Under the pieces are notes generated by a model. That model was not told the DNA's origin. It worked only from the letters and a program-made list of their open reading frames with translations, and searched no databases. Shown piece by piece: positions 1-10,472 of a stretch of 64,000 bases of DNA. A program made the translations under genes and the position numbers. The DNA comes from FEB-7 sp963698265 (GTDB taxonomy: Bacteria; Pseudomonadota; Gammaproteobacteria; Burkholderiales; Usitatibacteraceae), in contig CAVOQC010000003.1 in the NCBI GenBank assembly GCA_963698265.1, forward strand, positions 62,001 to 126,000, given 5' to 3'. Numbering within the stretch: the stretch's first letter is position 1; each line of letters begins with the position of its first letter.

Positions 1-1502
1 GCAATCATCCGCGCGATCGACCAGCCCTCGGGCGGTGACGTGCACGTCGTCGCACTGCAGCACGCCTCGGCGGTCGACGTGGCCCAGACCATCAAGGGCG
101 TGATTCCCGAGACCACGCCGTCTCCCTCCTCGCCCGGCGCGCCCGCCAAGGCCGCGATCGCGATCGACCCTCGCACCAACAGCCTCCTCGTGCGCGGCGA
201 CAACCCGGGGCTCCTCACGCGCATCAAGGCGCTCGCAGCCAGCCTGGACACCCCCGGCGCCGGCGCCGGCAACATCCACGTGGTCTACCTCCGGAACGCC
301 GAGGCGGTGAAGTTGGCCGATACCCTGCGCGGCCTGCTCTCGGGCGCGGACGCGAGCCGCTCGGCCGCTTCCTCGGCAACCGCCACCCCGGTCTCCGCCG
401 CCGCTTCGACCACCGGCCTGCCGCCCGTCGCGGCCGCGGCGACCGCCCCGTCGTCCATCGTCCAGGCCTACGCGCCGACCAACTCGCTCATCATCACCGC
501 GCCCGAGCCCGTCTACCGGGCGCTGCGCTCGGTCATCGACAAGCTCGACGTGCGCCGCGCCCAGGTGCTCGTGGAAGCGCTGATCGTCGAGGTGCAGACC
601 GGCCGCGCCTCGGAACTGGGCGTGCAGTTCCAGGGGCTCTCGGGCATCGGCCGCGACGGCCGGCAGGTGATCGGCGGGACGAACTTCTCCACGAGCCCGT
701 CGTCGGCAACCTCCTTCGGCACCAACATCGTCGGCCTCGCGCAGAACCTCGCCGCGATCGGCACCGGGCTCAACGTGGGCGTCGTGAACGGGCGCATATC
801 GATTCCTGGCCCCGACGGCACCAACATCGAAGTGCTGAACCTCGGCGTCCTCGCCCGCGCCCTCGAAGCCGACACGGGCGTGAACGTGCTCTCCAAGCCC
901 AACGTGCTCACCCTCGACAACGAAGAGGCCAAGCTCCTCGTGGGCCAGAACGTGCCCTTCATCACCGGCAGCTACACGCCCTCGGCCACCAGCGCCACGA
1001 ATCCCTTCCAGACCATCGAGAGGAAGGACATCGGGCTCACGCTCAAGGTGCGCCCGCAGATCACCGAGGCGGGCACGGTGAAGCTCGCGATCTTCCAGGA
1101 GGTGTCGTCGATCTCCCGCGACGCGACGGTGAAGGGCGCGGACCTGATCACCAACAAGCGCTCGCTCGAATCCACGGTGCTGGTCGACGACGGCCAGATC
1201 ATCGTGCTGGGGGGGCTGATCCAGGACGACCAGCAGGCTTCGATCGACAAGGTGCCGCTGCTGGGCGACATCCCCTTCCTGGGCAATCTCTTCAAGTACG
1301 AGTCGCGAAGCAGCAAGAAGACCAACCTCATGGTGTTCCTCAGGCCCTACGTGCTGCGCGACGAAGGGGCGGCGCGCGCGCTGACCGCGGATCGCTACGA
1401 GTACATCCGCAACCTCCAGGGCACGATGGGCCACGAGCGCAATCTCCTGCTTCCCCCGGTCGCGCCCGGGCAACTGCCGCCGCTCGCGCCCCCGCCCGCC
1501 AA

Positions 1503-1506
<4 letters not shown>
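1..1506 (+). CDS. gspD: Type II secretion secretin GspD (5' truncated)
   Basis: Outer-membrane secretin that forms the exit channel of the type II secretion system. The frame is open from base 1, so the N-terminal part (signal peptide, N0/N1 domains) lies outside the window; about 501 residues remain. An N-domain repeat (residues about 1-80) is followed by another N domain, an Ala/Ser-rich linker with VQAYAPTNSLIITAP, and the C-terminal secretin domain with the family's VPLLGDIPFLGNLF motif and a LMVFLRPYVL end. The stop overlaps the gspE start by 4 bp (ATGA), so the two are translationally coupled. gspC is not visible and may lie upstream. Confidence 0.95.
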
Positions 1507-3017
<1,511 letters not shown>

Positions 3018-3081
3018 AGGGTCTCGCCCCGAGGCCCCACTCCTCCGGGAGGGGGTCGGGAGGTGAGGGACCAGGAATCAC

Positions 3082-4296
3082 ATGCCAGGCTTCCGCTACC
3101 AGGCGTACACGATCGAAGGCCGCCTCCACAAGGGTGTGCTGGAAGCCGACAGCGCGCGCCAGGCGCGCTCGGTGCTGCGCGACCGCGGCCTCACGCCCTA
3201 CCGCGTCGAGGTCATCGCCGCCAACGATCCCGCCGGGGGCTCGCGCTTCCGGCGCCTCGCGCTTTCGGCCTCCGAGCTCACGCGCCTCACGAGGAGCCTC
3301 GCCTCGCTCATCGAGGCCGGCCTCACCGTCGAGCAGTCCTTCAACGCGCTGATCGAGCAGGCCGACAACGAGCGAGAGCGTCAGGTGCTCGCGGCGCTGC
3401 GCGGCGAGGTGATGGCGGGCTCGACGATCGCGCGCGCGCTCGCCGCCTTCCCCGGCGTGTTTCCGGAGCTCTACCGCACGCTCGTCGCGGCGGGAGAGGC
3501 CTCGGGGCAGTTGCCGCGCGTGCTCTCGAAGCTCGCCGACTACCTCGAGGAACGCCACGCGCTGCGCGGCCGCCTCACGCTCGCCCTCGTCTATCCCGCC
3601 ATCGTCACCGGGGTGTCCCTGCTCGTGATGGGCGCGCTCCTCATCTACGTCGTGCCGCAGGTGGTGCAGGTCTATAGCCACGCGAAGGAAGCGTTGCCCG
3701 TCCTCACGCGCGCGCTCATCGGAGTCTCGGGCTTCCTCGCCGTCACCTGGCCCGCGTGGATCGTGCTCGCGGTGGCCGCCGCCCTGGGCCTGAAGGCCGC
3801 GCTCGCCCGGCCCGGCCCGCGCCGGCGCATCCACGGCTTCATTTTCCGCGCACCGCTCGTGGGCAAGGTGCTGCGCCACCTGGACAGCGCGCGCCTGGCC
3901 GCCACCCTCGCGATCCTCGTCGGCAGCCGCGTGCCCATCCTCACGGCACTCGAGGCCGGCGGCGGCGTGATGACGCTCCTGCCGATGCGCGAAGCGCTGG
4001 ATGCGGCCGCGCGCGGCGTGCGCGAGGGCATGCCGCTCGCCCGCGCACTCGGCGCCACCGGCGCCTTTCCGCCGGTGATGGTCCACCTCATCGCCGGCGG
4101 CGAGGCCACGGGAAGGCTCGACGAGGCCCTCGAGCGCGCGGCGCGCCAGCAGCAGGCGAACCTCTCGACGCGCCTCGCCACGGCGGTGGCGGTGTTCGAG
4201 CCCGCGATCATCGTGGTGATGGGCGTGCTCGTGCTCGCCATCGTGCTCGCGATCCTCCTGCCCATCTTCAACCTGAACCAGCTCGTAGGCCGCTAG
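3082..4296 (+). CDS. gspF: Type II secretion inner-membrane platform protein GspF
   Basis: Polytopic inner-membrane protein of the T2SS platform; 404 residues, the usual length. It begins with the family signature F.Y.A....G and contains two repeated T2SSF domains (about residues 70-190 and 270-390). The hydrophobic segments are around 170-195, 215-240 and 370-398. ATG 3082 keeps the normal N-terminus; the 64-bp gap after gspE holds no evident gene. gspG follows after 5 bp. Confidence 0.96.
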   Translation: MPGFRYQAYTIEGRLHKGVLEADSARQARSVLRDRGLTPYRVEVIAANDPAGGSRFRRLALSASELTRLTRSLASLIEAGLTVEQSFNALIEQADNERERQVLAALRGEVMAGSTIARALAAFPGVFPELYRTLVAAGEASGQLPRVLSKLADYLEERHALRGRLTLALVYPAIVTGVSLLVMGALLIYVVPQVVQVYSHAKEALPVLTRALIGVSGFLAVTWPAWIVLAVAAALGLKAALARPGPRRRIHGFIFRAPLVGKVLRHLDSARLAATLAILVGSRVPILTALEAGGGVMTLLPMREALDAAARGVREGMPLARALGATGAFPPVMVHLIAGGEATGRLDEALERAARQQQANLSTRLATAVAVFEPAIIVVMGVLVLAIVLAILLPIFNLNQLVGR

Positions 4297-4301
4297 GAAC
4301 C

Positions 4302-4721
4302 ATGAAACGACAATCCGCCTTCACGCTCATCGAGATCCTCGTCGTCGTGGCGATCCTCGGCATCCTCGCCGCCATCGTCGTGCCGCGCATCATGGACCGG
4401 CCGGACGAGGCCAAGCGCGTGGCCGCGAAGGCCGACATCGCGGCCATCGTGCAGTCGCTCAAGCTCTACCGGCTGGACAACGGCTTCTACCCGGCCACGG
4501 ACCAGGGCCTCGCGGCCCTCGTGCAGAAGCCCGCCTCGCAGCCCCTCCCCGGCAACTGGAAGCAGGGCGGCTATCTCGAGCGCCTGCCGCGGGACCCGTG
4601 GGGCGGCGACTACCAGTTCCTGAACCCCGGCGTGAAGGGCGAGATCGACGTCTTCAGCCTCGGGGCCGACCGGGCGCGCGGGGGCGAAGGCAGTGGCGCG
4701 GACATCGGCAACTGGGAATAG
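4302..4721 (+). CDS. gspG: Major pseudopilin GspG
   Basis: Main subunit of the T2SS pseudopilus; 139 residues. The short leader MKRQSA is followed by FTLIEILVVVAILGILAAIVVP, the prepilin signature with Glu at mature position +5. Cleavage is expected at A|F, which is unusual because the -1 residue is normally Gly. The C-terminal region has the GspG pattern YPATDQGL...PWGGDYQ...D.FS.GADR and a calcium-site-like end ADIGNWE. It sits directly after gspF and before the minor pseudopilins. Confidence 0.95.
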   Translation: MKRQSAFTLIEILVVVAILGILAAIVVPRIMDRPDEAKRVAAKADIAAIVQSLKLYRLDNGFYPATDQGLAALVQKPASQPLPGNWKQGGYLERLPRDPWGGDYQFLNPGVKGEIDVFSLGADRARGGEGSGADIGNWE

Positions 4722-4746
4722 GCGGGCCATCGCGGGCGCGCCGGCG

Positions 4747-5217
4747 GTGACGCCGCGAACTCGCGCGGGCGCCGGCTTCACGCTGGTCGAGATCCTCGTG
4801 GTGGTCGCGATCGCGGGCATCGTGCTCGCGGTGGCCGCCGTGAACCTCTTTCCCGGCGACGAGGAAGTGGCGCGGCGCGAAACCGCGCTTCTCGCCCTCG
4901 ACATCGAGGCGGCACGTGACGACGCCTGGTTCGGCGGGCGGCCCACCGCGATCTCGCTTGCGGAAGGCAGGATACGGGTGCTTCGCCTCGCCGCCGACCG
5001 GACCTGGGCTCCCGTGTCCGGAAGGGGCCGCCGCCTGCCGGATGCGATGCGCATCGAGGCGCTCGCCATCGACGGCCGGACGGTCGACGCGCGCGAGGTC
5101 CTCGTCTTCCTGCCCGACGGCCTGGGCGTTCCCTTCCGCGTGGCGCTCACGGTGCGCGGGCTCCCCAAGGCCATCGAGGGCGACGCCGCCGGCGCGGTGC
5201 GCGCGATCGTGCGATGA
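4747..5217 (+). CDS. gspH: Minor pseudopilin GspH
   Basis: Minor pseudopilin, about 156 residues from GTG 4747. This start gives a 10-residue leader (VTPRTRAGAG) before the prepilin cleavage signature G|FTLVEILVVVAIAGI, a more typical leader than the 28 residues given by the upstream GTG at 4693, which would overlap gspG by 29 bp. The C-terminal half shows the GspH-like pattern LPDGLGVPFRVAL. The stop overlaps the gspI start by 4 bp. The choice of start is uncertain; the stop and the family are secure. Confidence 0.88.
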   Translation: MTPRTRAGAGFTLVEILVVVAIAGIVLAVAAVNLFPGDEEVARRETALLALDIEAARDDAWFGGRPTAISLAEGRIRVLRLAADRTWAPVSGRGRRLPDAMRIEALAIDGRTVDAREVLVFLPDGLGVPFRVALTVRGLPKAIEGDAAGAVRAIVR

Positions 5218-5579
5218 AGCGCCGCCGGGGATTTACCCTGATCGAGATCCTCGTCGCCATGGCGATCCTCGCGATCGCGCTCGCCGCGACCACGCGCGCC
5301 GCGAGCCTCGCCACCGACGGCGCCCGGGAGACGCGCGGCCGGCTCCTCGCCACCTGGGCGGCGGGCAACCGCCTGGCCGAGATGCGCGCGCGCGGGCTCT
5401 TCCCGGCGCCCGCCATCACCACCGCCACCGTCGAGCAGGGCGGGCTCACCCTGGTGGTGCAGGAGACCGTCGCCGACACGCCCAATCCCACGATCCGCCG
5501 CGTCGATTTCGCCGTCTCGGATGCGCGGGTGCCGGGCCGCGTGCTCTCCACCCACAGCGCCTTCCTGGTGAAGCCGTGA
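5214..5579 (+). CDS. gspI: Minor pseudopilin GspI
   Basis: Minor pseudopilin of 121 residues, typical for GspI. The leader MKRRRG precedes FTLIEILVAMAILAIAL, with the +5 Glu; cleavage is after Gly. The remaining domain has the GspI pattern NRLAEMRARG. Four-base overlaps with gspH and gspJ at both ends indicate tight translational coupling. Together with GspJ and GspK it should form the tip complex of the pseudopilus. Confidence 0.94.
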   Translation: MKRRRGFTLIEILVAMAILAIALAATTRAASLATDGARETRGRLLATWAAGNRLAEMRARGLFPAPAITTATVEQGGLTLVVQETVADTPNPTIRRVDFAVSDARVPGRVLSTHSAFLVKP

Positions 5580-6166
5580 AGGCGAGCCGCGCCTTCACCC
5601 TGGTGGAGCTCCTCATCGCGCTCGCGATCTTCGCGCTGCTCTCGGCCTTCGCCTACCGCGGTCTCGCGGTGATGCTGGAGAGCCGCGAGGCGCTGGAGCG
5701 CGACTCGCGCCGGTGGCGCGACCTCGCGCTCTTCGTGGCCCGCTTCGAGCGCGACGTGCAGGCGGTACTCGACCGCCCGGCCATCGGCGCCTCCGGCACG
5801 ACGCTCGGCGCCCTGTCCTCCCGCCTCGATCTTCCCGGAGCCGACGGGCTCGCGCTCACGCGCGCCGGCGCCACGCTCTACGCCAACGACCTCGCGGCCC
5901 CGCAGCGCGTCGGCTACCGCTTCCGCGAAGGGCGAGTCGACCGCCTGGCGTGGCCGGCCGTGGACGCGGGACCGCGCGCCGAGGTCCAGGCAACGCCGGT
6001 GCTGGAGGACGTGCGCGCCCTCGGTTTCCGCTTCCTCGATCGCGGCTTCGAATGGCGGCGCGACTGGTCCCTGCCGGCCGCGCAAGGCCGCCCGCTCGCG
6101 GTGGAAATGACGCTCGAACTCTCCGGCGGCGAGAAGATCGTCCGCGTGGTGGACATCCCGCGATGA
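5576..6166 (+). CDS. gspJ: Minor pseudopilin GspJ
   Basis: Minor pseudopilin of 196 residues starting at GTG 5576, which overlaps the gspI stop by 4 bp. The leader (VKASRA) precedes FTLVELLIALAIFALLSAFAYRGL, the prepilin signature with +5 Glu; the -1 residue is Ala rather than Gly, as in gspG here. The C-terminal domain contains the GspJ-type pattern with conserved LERDVQAV and the strand GYRFREGRVDRLAWP. It is part of the tip complex with GspI and GspK. Confidence 0.93.
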   Translation: MKASRAFTLVELLIALAIFALLSAFAYRGLAVMLESREALERDSRRWRDLALFVARFERDVQAVLDRPAIGASGTTLGALSSRLDLPGADGLALTRAGATLYANDLAAPQRVGYRFREGRVDRLAWPAVDAGPRAEVQATPVLEDVRALGFRFLDRGFEWRRDWSLPAAQGRPLAVEMTLELSGGEKIVRVVDIPR

Positions 6167-7095
6167 GGCGCGCCGGGCAGCGCGGCGTGGCCGTGGTGAC
6201 CGCGATCCTGGTGGTCGCCGTGGCCGCCTCCGCGGCGACCTACATGCTCGCCCAGCAATCGGCCACGCTCAACCAGACCGCGCTCGTCTCCTCCCGCGCC
6301 CAGGCCGATTCCTGGGCGCGGGCCGGCCTCGACTGGGCGCGCGGAATACTGGCCGAGGACGCGCGCGCGGGCGCGATCGACACGCTCGACGAGGACTGGG
6401 CGCGTCCCCTCGCGGGCCTGCCCGTCGAACGCGCGCTGGTGAGCGGCGCCATCGTCGACCTGCAATCGCGCTTCAACCTGAACAACGTCGTGAACGGCGG
6501 GCGCCGCAGCGACGCCGACGTGCAGATCCTCACGCGCCTCCTCGAGTCCCTGGGGCTGGACGCGGGGCTGGCGCTCGCCGTGCTGGACTGGGTGGACGCC
6601 GACTCCGACCTCGCCGGCAACGGCGGCGCCGAGGATGCGTATTACCTCGGGCTCGCGCGCCCTCACCGTGCGGCCAACCGGCCCCTGGCGCAGGTCGAGG
6701 AGCTCTACGCGGTGCGCGGCTTCGACGCCCGCGCGGTCGCAGCTCTCCGCCCGTTCGTCACTGTGTTGCCCGTGCGCACCGCGGTAAACGCCAACACCGC
6801 CTCGCCCGAGGTGCTCGCCGCGATCCTGCCTTCGCTCTCCCGGGAGGAGGTCCGTGCCCTGGTCGACGCCCGGCGCAAGATCGCGTTCAAGGACCGCGCC
6901 GACCTGAAAGCGAAGGCGCAGGCGGCGGCCGCGGCGGCCATCGACGCGAGCCTCGACGTGAAGAGCGACCACTTCCTGGTGCAGGTGGGCGTATCCCAGG
7001 ACGACGTGCAGGTCGCCGCCGAGGCGCTCGTCGCGCGCCTCGCCCCGGGCGCGACACCCGCGACGGCTATAATCTGGCGCCGACCGCTGTACTGA
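6163..7095 (+). CDS. gspK: Minor pseudopilin GspK
   Basis: Large minor pseudopilin at the tip of the pseudopilus; 310 residues, the usual size. The N-terminus is MRRAGQRGVAVVTAILVVAVAA, lacking the +5 Glu, as GspK normally does. The extended domain has the T2SSK pattern DLQSRFNLNN, then DWVDAD and PEDAYYLGL-type metal-site residues, followed by TAVNANTASPEVLAA, a helix-hairpin-helix-like segment. It overlaps gspJ by 4 bp. A TATAAT hexamer lies inside its 3' end (7068-7073). Confidence 0.95.
   Translation: MRRAGQRGVAVVTAILVVAVAASAATYMLAQQSATLNQTALVSSRAQADSWARAGLDWARGILAEDARAGAIDTLDEDWARPLAGLPVERALVSGAIVDLQSRFNLNNVVNGGRRSDADVQILTRLLESLGLDAGLALAVLDWVDADSDLAGNGGAEDAYYLGLARPHRAANRPLAQVEELYAVRGFDARAVAALRPFVTVLPVRTAVNANTASPEVLAAILPSLSREEVRALVDARRKIAFKDRADLKAKAQAAAAAAIDASLDVKSDHFLVQVGVSQDDVQVAAEALVARLAPGATPATAIIWRRPLY
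7068..7073 (+). promoter_or_regulatory. Possible internal -10 element before gspL
   Basis: A perfect TATAAT lies in the last codons of gspK, 42 bp before the gspL ATG. AT-rich hexamers are rare in this sequence. No convincing -35 hexamer lies 16-18 bp upstream, so this is only a candidate for an internal promoter that would make gspLMN partly independent of the upstream operon. Confidence 0.3.
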
Positions 7096-7115
7096 ACGCG
7101 GCCGCGCCGCCCGCC

Positions 7116-8216
7116 ATGATCCTGCGCATCCTCCTTCCCGCCGTCGACCGCCCCGACGCCGAAGCCTCCTTCGCGTGGTCGCTCGCCGACGGGCGCGGCG
7201 AGAGGCTGCGCGAAGCCACCACGCCGCTCGCCGACGTGCCGCGCGCCGGCACGGTGGAGGCGCTGCTGCCGGCCTCGCGCGTGCTCTTCGCCCGGCTGAA
7301 GCTGCCGAAGGTGAACGCGGCGACCATCCGCGAGCTGCTGCCCTTCGCGGTGGAAGACCGCCTGCTCGCCGATCCCGCCCAGATCCACGCCGTGCCCGGC
7401 GCCACCAACGCCCGCGGCGAGACGCTGGTGGCGGTCGTGGACCGCGCCTGGCTCGCCCGCGCACTCGAAGTCCTCGCGAGCGCGGGGCTCCGACCCTCGC
7501 GCGCAGTGTGCGAAAGCGCCCTGCTGCCGGCGCGCGCCGGCGCCTGGCATGCCGTGCTCGGCGCGGAGCGCAGCTTCCTCGTGGAGGACGACGGCCACGC
7601 CGTGGCCTTCGACCGGCCCACCGGGGCCGAGCCGCCGCTCGCCGTGCGCATCGCCGCGGACGAGGCCGCGCAGCGCGACGCCCGGCCGCAACGGATCGAG
7701 GTGCTCGTGGATCCCGCGCTCGAGACACCCGATGCGGCGCTGTGGAGCGAACGCGCCGGCGTGGCGGTAGCGGTCTCGCAGGCGCGGCCGTCGCTTGCCG
7801 CATCGCTCTCCGCCCATGCCATCGACCTGCTCGCCGGCGACTTCGCGCGGCCGGCGGCGGCGCTGGGATCGCTTCGCCTGCCGAAGCTCGCCTGGGGGCT
7901 CGCCGCGGCGATCCTCGTGCTGCAGATCGGATTCACCACCGCCGACTGGTGGCGGCTCGAGCGCGAGCGCGGAACGCTCGAGGCCGAGCGCGAGGCCATC
8001 TTCCGCGCCGCGTTCCCGGAGGCGAAGACGGTCGTCGATCCGGCGCTGCAGATGCGCCGCAACGTGGCCGACCTGGAGCGTTCGCGCGGGCGCGCCACGG
8101 CGAGCGGTTTCCTCGCGCTTGCCACTGCTGCGGCCAAGCACGACGCGGCGCCCGCGCGGCGCATGCGCTTCGCCGCCGGGCGGCTGGAGATCGACCGCGG
8201 AGAGGCCCCGAAATGA
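7116..8216 (+). CDS. gspL: Type II secretion inner-membrane protein GspL
   Basis: Bitopic inner-membrane protein that couples GspE to the platform; 366 residues. The cytoplasmic actin-like domain runs to about residue 240 and includes LKLPKVNAATIRELLPFAVEDRL, the GspL-type motif region. One hydrophobic segment (about 255-275, LAWGLAAAILVLQIGFTTADWW) precedes the periplasmic ferredoxin-like domain. It is separated from gspK by 20 bp and overlaps gspM by 4 bp. The assignment rests on this motif, the topology and the gene order. Confidence 0.92.
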   Translation: MILRILLPAVDRPDAEASFAWSLADGRGERLREATTPLADVPRAGTVEALLPASRVLFARLKLPKVNAATIRELLPFAVEDRLLADPAQIHAVPGATNARGETLVAVVDRAWLARALEVLASAGLRPSRAVCESALLPARAGAWHAVLGAERSFLVEDDGHAVAFDRPTGAEPPLAVRIAADEAAQRDARPQRIEVLVDPALETPDAALWSERAGVAVAVSQARPSLAASLSAHAIDLLAGDFARPAAALGSLRLPKLAWGLAAAILVLQIGFTTADWWRLERERGTLEAEREAIFRAAFPEAKTVVDPALQMRRNVADLERSRGRATASGFLALATAAAKHDAAPARRMRFAAGRLEIDRGEAPK

Positions 8217-8692
8217 ACGCACCCGCCTTCTGGACCGCGAGGAGCCCGCGCGAGCGCAGCGTTCTCGGCTGGGCGGCCGCGGCCGTCGCGGCCGTTCTCG
8301 TGATCGTCCTGGTGTGGCTGCCGTTGGAGCGCGCCCGCGCGCGCCTCTCCGCGCAGCTGCCGCAGTTGCGCGCATCGGTTGCCGAGATGCGCATCCAGGC
8401 CGCGCAGGCCGATGCGCTTCGCGCCCTGCCCGCGCGCGAAGCCGGGCCCGCCGGCTCGCTCGCCGGCCTCGTGGCCTCCGGCGCGCTCGCGCAGGGGCTT
8501 CCGGGCGCCCGCCTCACCGCGCTCGACGCGAGGCGCTTGCGGCTCACGGCGGAGGACGCGTCCTGGACGCGCCTCGTGGAGTGGATCGCCGCCGCGGGCG
8601 CGGCGCACGGACTCGACGTGGAAGCGGCAACGATAGAGGCGCTGCCCGCGGCAGGCCGCGTGCGCGCCGAAATCGTGCTCGCCGCGTCGTGA
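8213..8692 (+). CDS. gspM: Type II secretion inner-membrane protein GspM
   Basis: Small bitopic protein of 159 residues that partners GspL. An N-terminal cytoplasmic stretch containing RSPRERSVLGWAA is followed by one transmembrane helix (about 18-38) and a periplasmic domain. The start overlaps the gspL stop by 4 bp. The domain is poorly conserved in sequence; identification comes from the ...W..R.P.ER..L N-terminus, the size and the position. Confidence 0.88.
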   Translation: MNAPAFWTARSPRERSVLGWAAAAVAAVLVIVLVWLPLERARARLSAQLPQLRASVAEMRIQAAQADALRALPAREAGPAGSLAGLVASGALAQGLPGARLTALDARRLRLTAEDASWTRLVEWIAAAGAAHGLDVEAATIEALPAAGRVRAEIVLAAS

Positions 8693-8756
8693 GCATCGCC
8701 CGATATTCCGTAGCGGCCGCAGCCACGGCTCTCCCAGCAACCGGCGGGCCACCGGC

Positions 8757-9503
8757 ATGAATGCCTTCCGCGCACTCCTGCTCGGCGTCGTCGCCTACGG
8801 CATCTTCCTGGTCGCCACGCTGCCGGCGAGTGTGGCGGCCTCGCGCGTGGCGGCAGCCACGCAGGGCCAGGTGAAGCTCACGGAGTTGACCGGTACCGTG
8901 TGGCGGGGCGTGGCGCGCGTCGAGGTCGCCTCACCCGGGCTCGCGCTCACCGTGGACGAAGTGCGCTGGCGCTTCCTCGCCTCCCGCCTCTTCACCGGCC
9001 GCGTCGCCTTCGCCGTCGAGGCCCGCATGGGCTCCTTGCGCGGCCAGGCGGAGGCCGCCCGCAGCCCCCTGGCCTGGCACCTGCGTGACCTGGTCGTACG
9101 CGGCGACGCTTCCGCGATCACCGCGGTCCTGCCTCTCGCGGCCGCGTGGCAGCCTGCCGGGCCGGTCGCGATCGACGCGGAAGCGCTCTCGTGGGACGGC
9201 ACGCGCGCGACCGGCGGTGCAACGATCGCGTGGCTCGACGCGACACTCGCCCTCTCGCAGGCCCGCCCGCTGGGAAGCTGGCGCGCGCAGGCCACGGCCG
9301 AAGGCGCTGCACTGCGGATTGCGCTCGCGACGACGAAGGGGCCGCTCCACCTGTCGGGGACCGGCACGCTCCCGATCCCCGGCCGCCTCGCCTTCAGCGG
9401 GGAAGCCCGCGCCGAGCCGGGGCGCGAGCGCGAACTCGAGCCGCTGCTGGACCTCCTCGGCCCCCGCCGGGCCGACGGCGCGCGCGCCCTCGAGCTGCGC
9501 TGA
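8757..9503 (+). CDS. gspN: Type II secretion protein GspN
   Basis: Accessory T2SS protein of 248 residues. It has an N-terminal signal-anchor (about residues 5-25) followed by a periplasmic beta-rich region with the GspN pattern LTGTVWRGVARVE and LTVDEVRWRF. Such proteins resemble AsmA/lipid-transfer beta folds. It lies 64 bp after gspM and its stop overlaps the next gene's start (TGATG), so the hydrolase may be co-transcribed. GspN is absent from many T2SS clusters but common in betaproteobacterial ones. Confidence 0.88.
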   Translation: MNAFRALLLGVVAYGIFLVATLPASVAASRVAAATQGQVKLTELTGTVWRGVARVEVASPGLALTVDEVRWRFLASRLFTGRVAFAVEARMGSLRGQAEAARSPLAWHLRDLVVRGDASAITAVLPLAAAWQPAGPVAIDAEALSWDGTRATGGATIAWLDATLALSQARPLGSWRAQATAEGAALRIALATTKGPLHLSGTGTLPIPGRLAFSGEARAEPGRERELEPLLDLLGPRRADGARALELR

Positions 9504-10465
9504 TGGCGGCGCCGCCCTTCCGGGCGCCCTGGTGGCTCGCGAACCCGCACCTGCAGACCATCTACGGCTCCCTCGTCGCCGCGCGCCCCGCGATCAACTA
9601 CCGGCGCGAGCGCTGGGAGACGCCCGACGGCGACTTCGTGGATGCCGACCAGGTCGACGGTGCGCCGGACCGCCCGTGGGTCGTGCTCTTCCACGGCCTC
9701 GAGGGTTCCTCCGCCTCGCCCTACGCGCGCACGCTCATGCAGCAGGTGGCCGCGCGCGGCTGGCGCGGGACGGTGGTGAACTTCCGGGGCTGCAGCGGCG
9801 AGCCCAATCGCCTCGTGCGCGCCTACCACTCGGGAGATTCCGCGGAGGTCGACTGGATACTGCGCCGCCTGCGACCGCTCGCGAACGGCGCGCCGCTGCA
9901 CGTCGCCGGCGTCTCCCTCGGCGGCAATGCCCTGCTCAAGTGGCTGGGCGAGCGCGGGGACGAAGCCGCGGGTCTCGTGGCGAGCGCGGCCGCGGTCTCC
10001 GCCCCCCTGGACCTCATGGCCGCCGGCGAGGCGCTCGGGCGCGGCTTCCCGATCCTGTACGCGAAGCACTTCCTCGCCACCCTGAAGGCGCGCGCGGCCG
10101 CCAAGCACGCGCGATTCCCCGGGGCCTTCGATCTCGAGCGCATGCACCGCTCGCGCACGCTGCGCGAGTTCGACGACGTGGTGACCGCGCCGCTGCACGG
10201 CTACCGGGACACCGACGACTACTGGACGCGCGCGAGCTCGAAGCCGCTGCTCGCCCGGATCCGCGTGCCCACGCTCGTGGTGAACGCCCGCGACGACCCG
10301 TTCCTGCCCGAGGCCGCCCTTCCCGCCTCCGGCGAGGTCTCGGCCGCGGTCACGATAGAATTCCCTTCTCGGGGCGGGCATGTGGGATTCGTCTCCGGCC
10401 CGTTCCCGGGCCACATCGGCTGGCTCGCGCAGCGCCTGCTGCACTTCTTCGATCACCAGGAATGA
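9503..10465 (+). CDS. Alpha/beta hydrolase, YheT/EMB8 type
   Basis: Predicted cytoplasmic alpha/beta hydrolase of 320 residues. Diagnostic features of the YheT family are the N-terminal WWLANPHLQTIYGSL, the oxyanion region VLFHGLEGSS, and the nucleophile elbow GVSLGGN (Ser near residue 145). The acid is probably the Asp in NARDDPF and the base the His in RGGHVGF. The substrate is unknown; relatives are carboxylesterase-like. It overlaps the gspN stop by 1 bp, and the phosphomutase gene follows after 7 bp. Confidence 0.92.
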   Translation: MAAPPFRAPWWLANPHLQTIYGSLVAARPAINYRRERWETPDGDFVDADQVDGAPDRPWVVLFHGLEGSSASPYARTLMQQVAARGWRGTVVNFRGCSGEPNRLVRAYHSGDSAEVDWILRRLRPLANGAPLHVAGVSLGGNALLKWLGERGDEAAGLVASAAAVSAPLDLMAAGEALGRGFPILYAKHFLATLKARAAAKHARFPGAFDLERMHRSRTLREFDDVVTAPLHGYRDTDDYWTRASSKPLLARIRVPTLVVNARDDPFLPEAALPASGEVSAAVTIEFPSRGGHVGFVSGPFPGHIGWLAQRLLHFFDHQE

Positions 10466-10472
10466 CACGCCC

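Noticed and set aside
4693..4746. GTG 4693 as the gspH start
   Set aside because: It overlaps gspG by 29 bp and gives a 28-residue leader; GTG 4747 gives the normal short prepilin leader.
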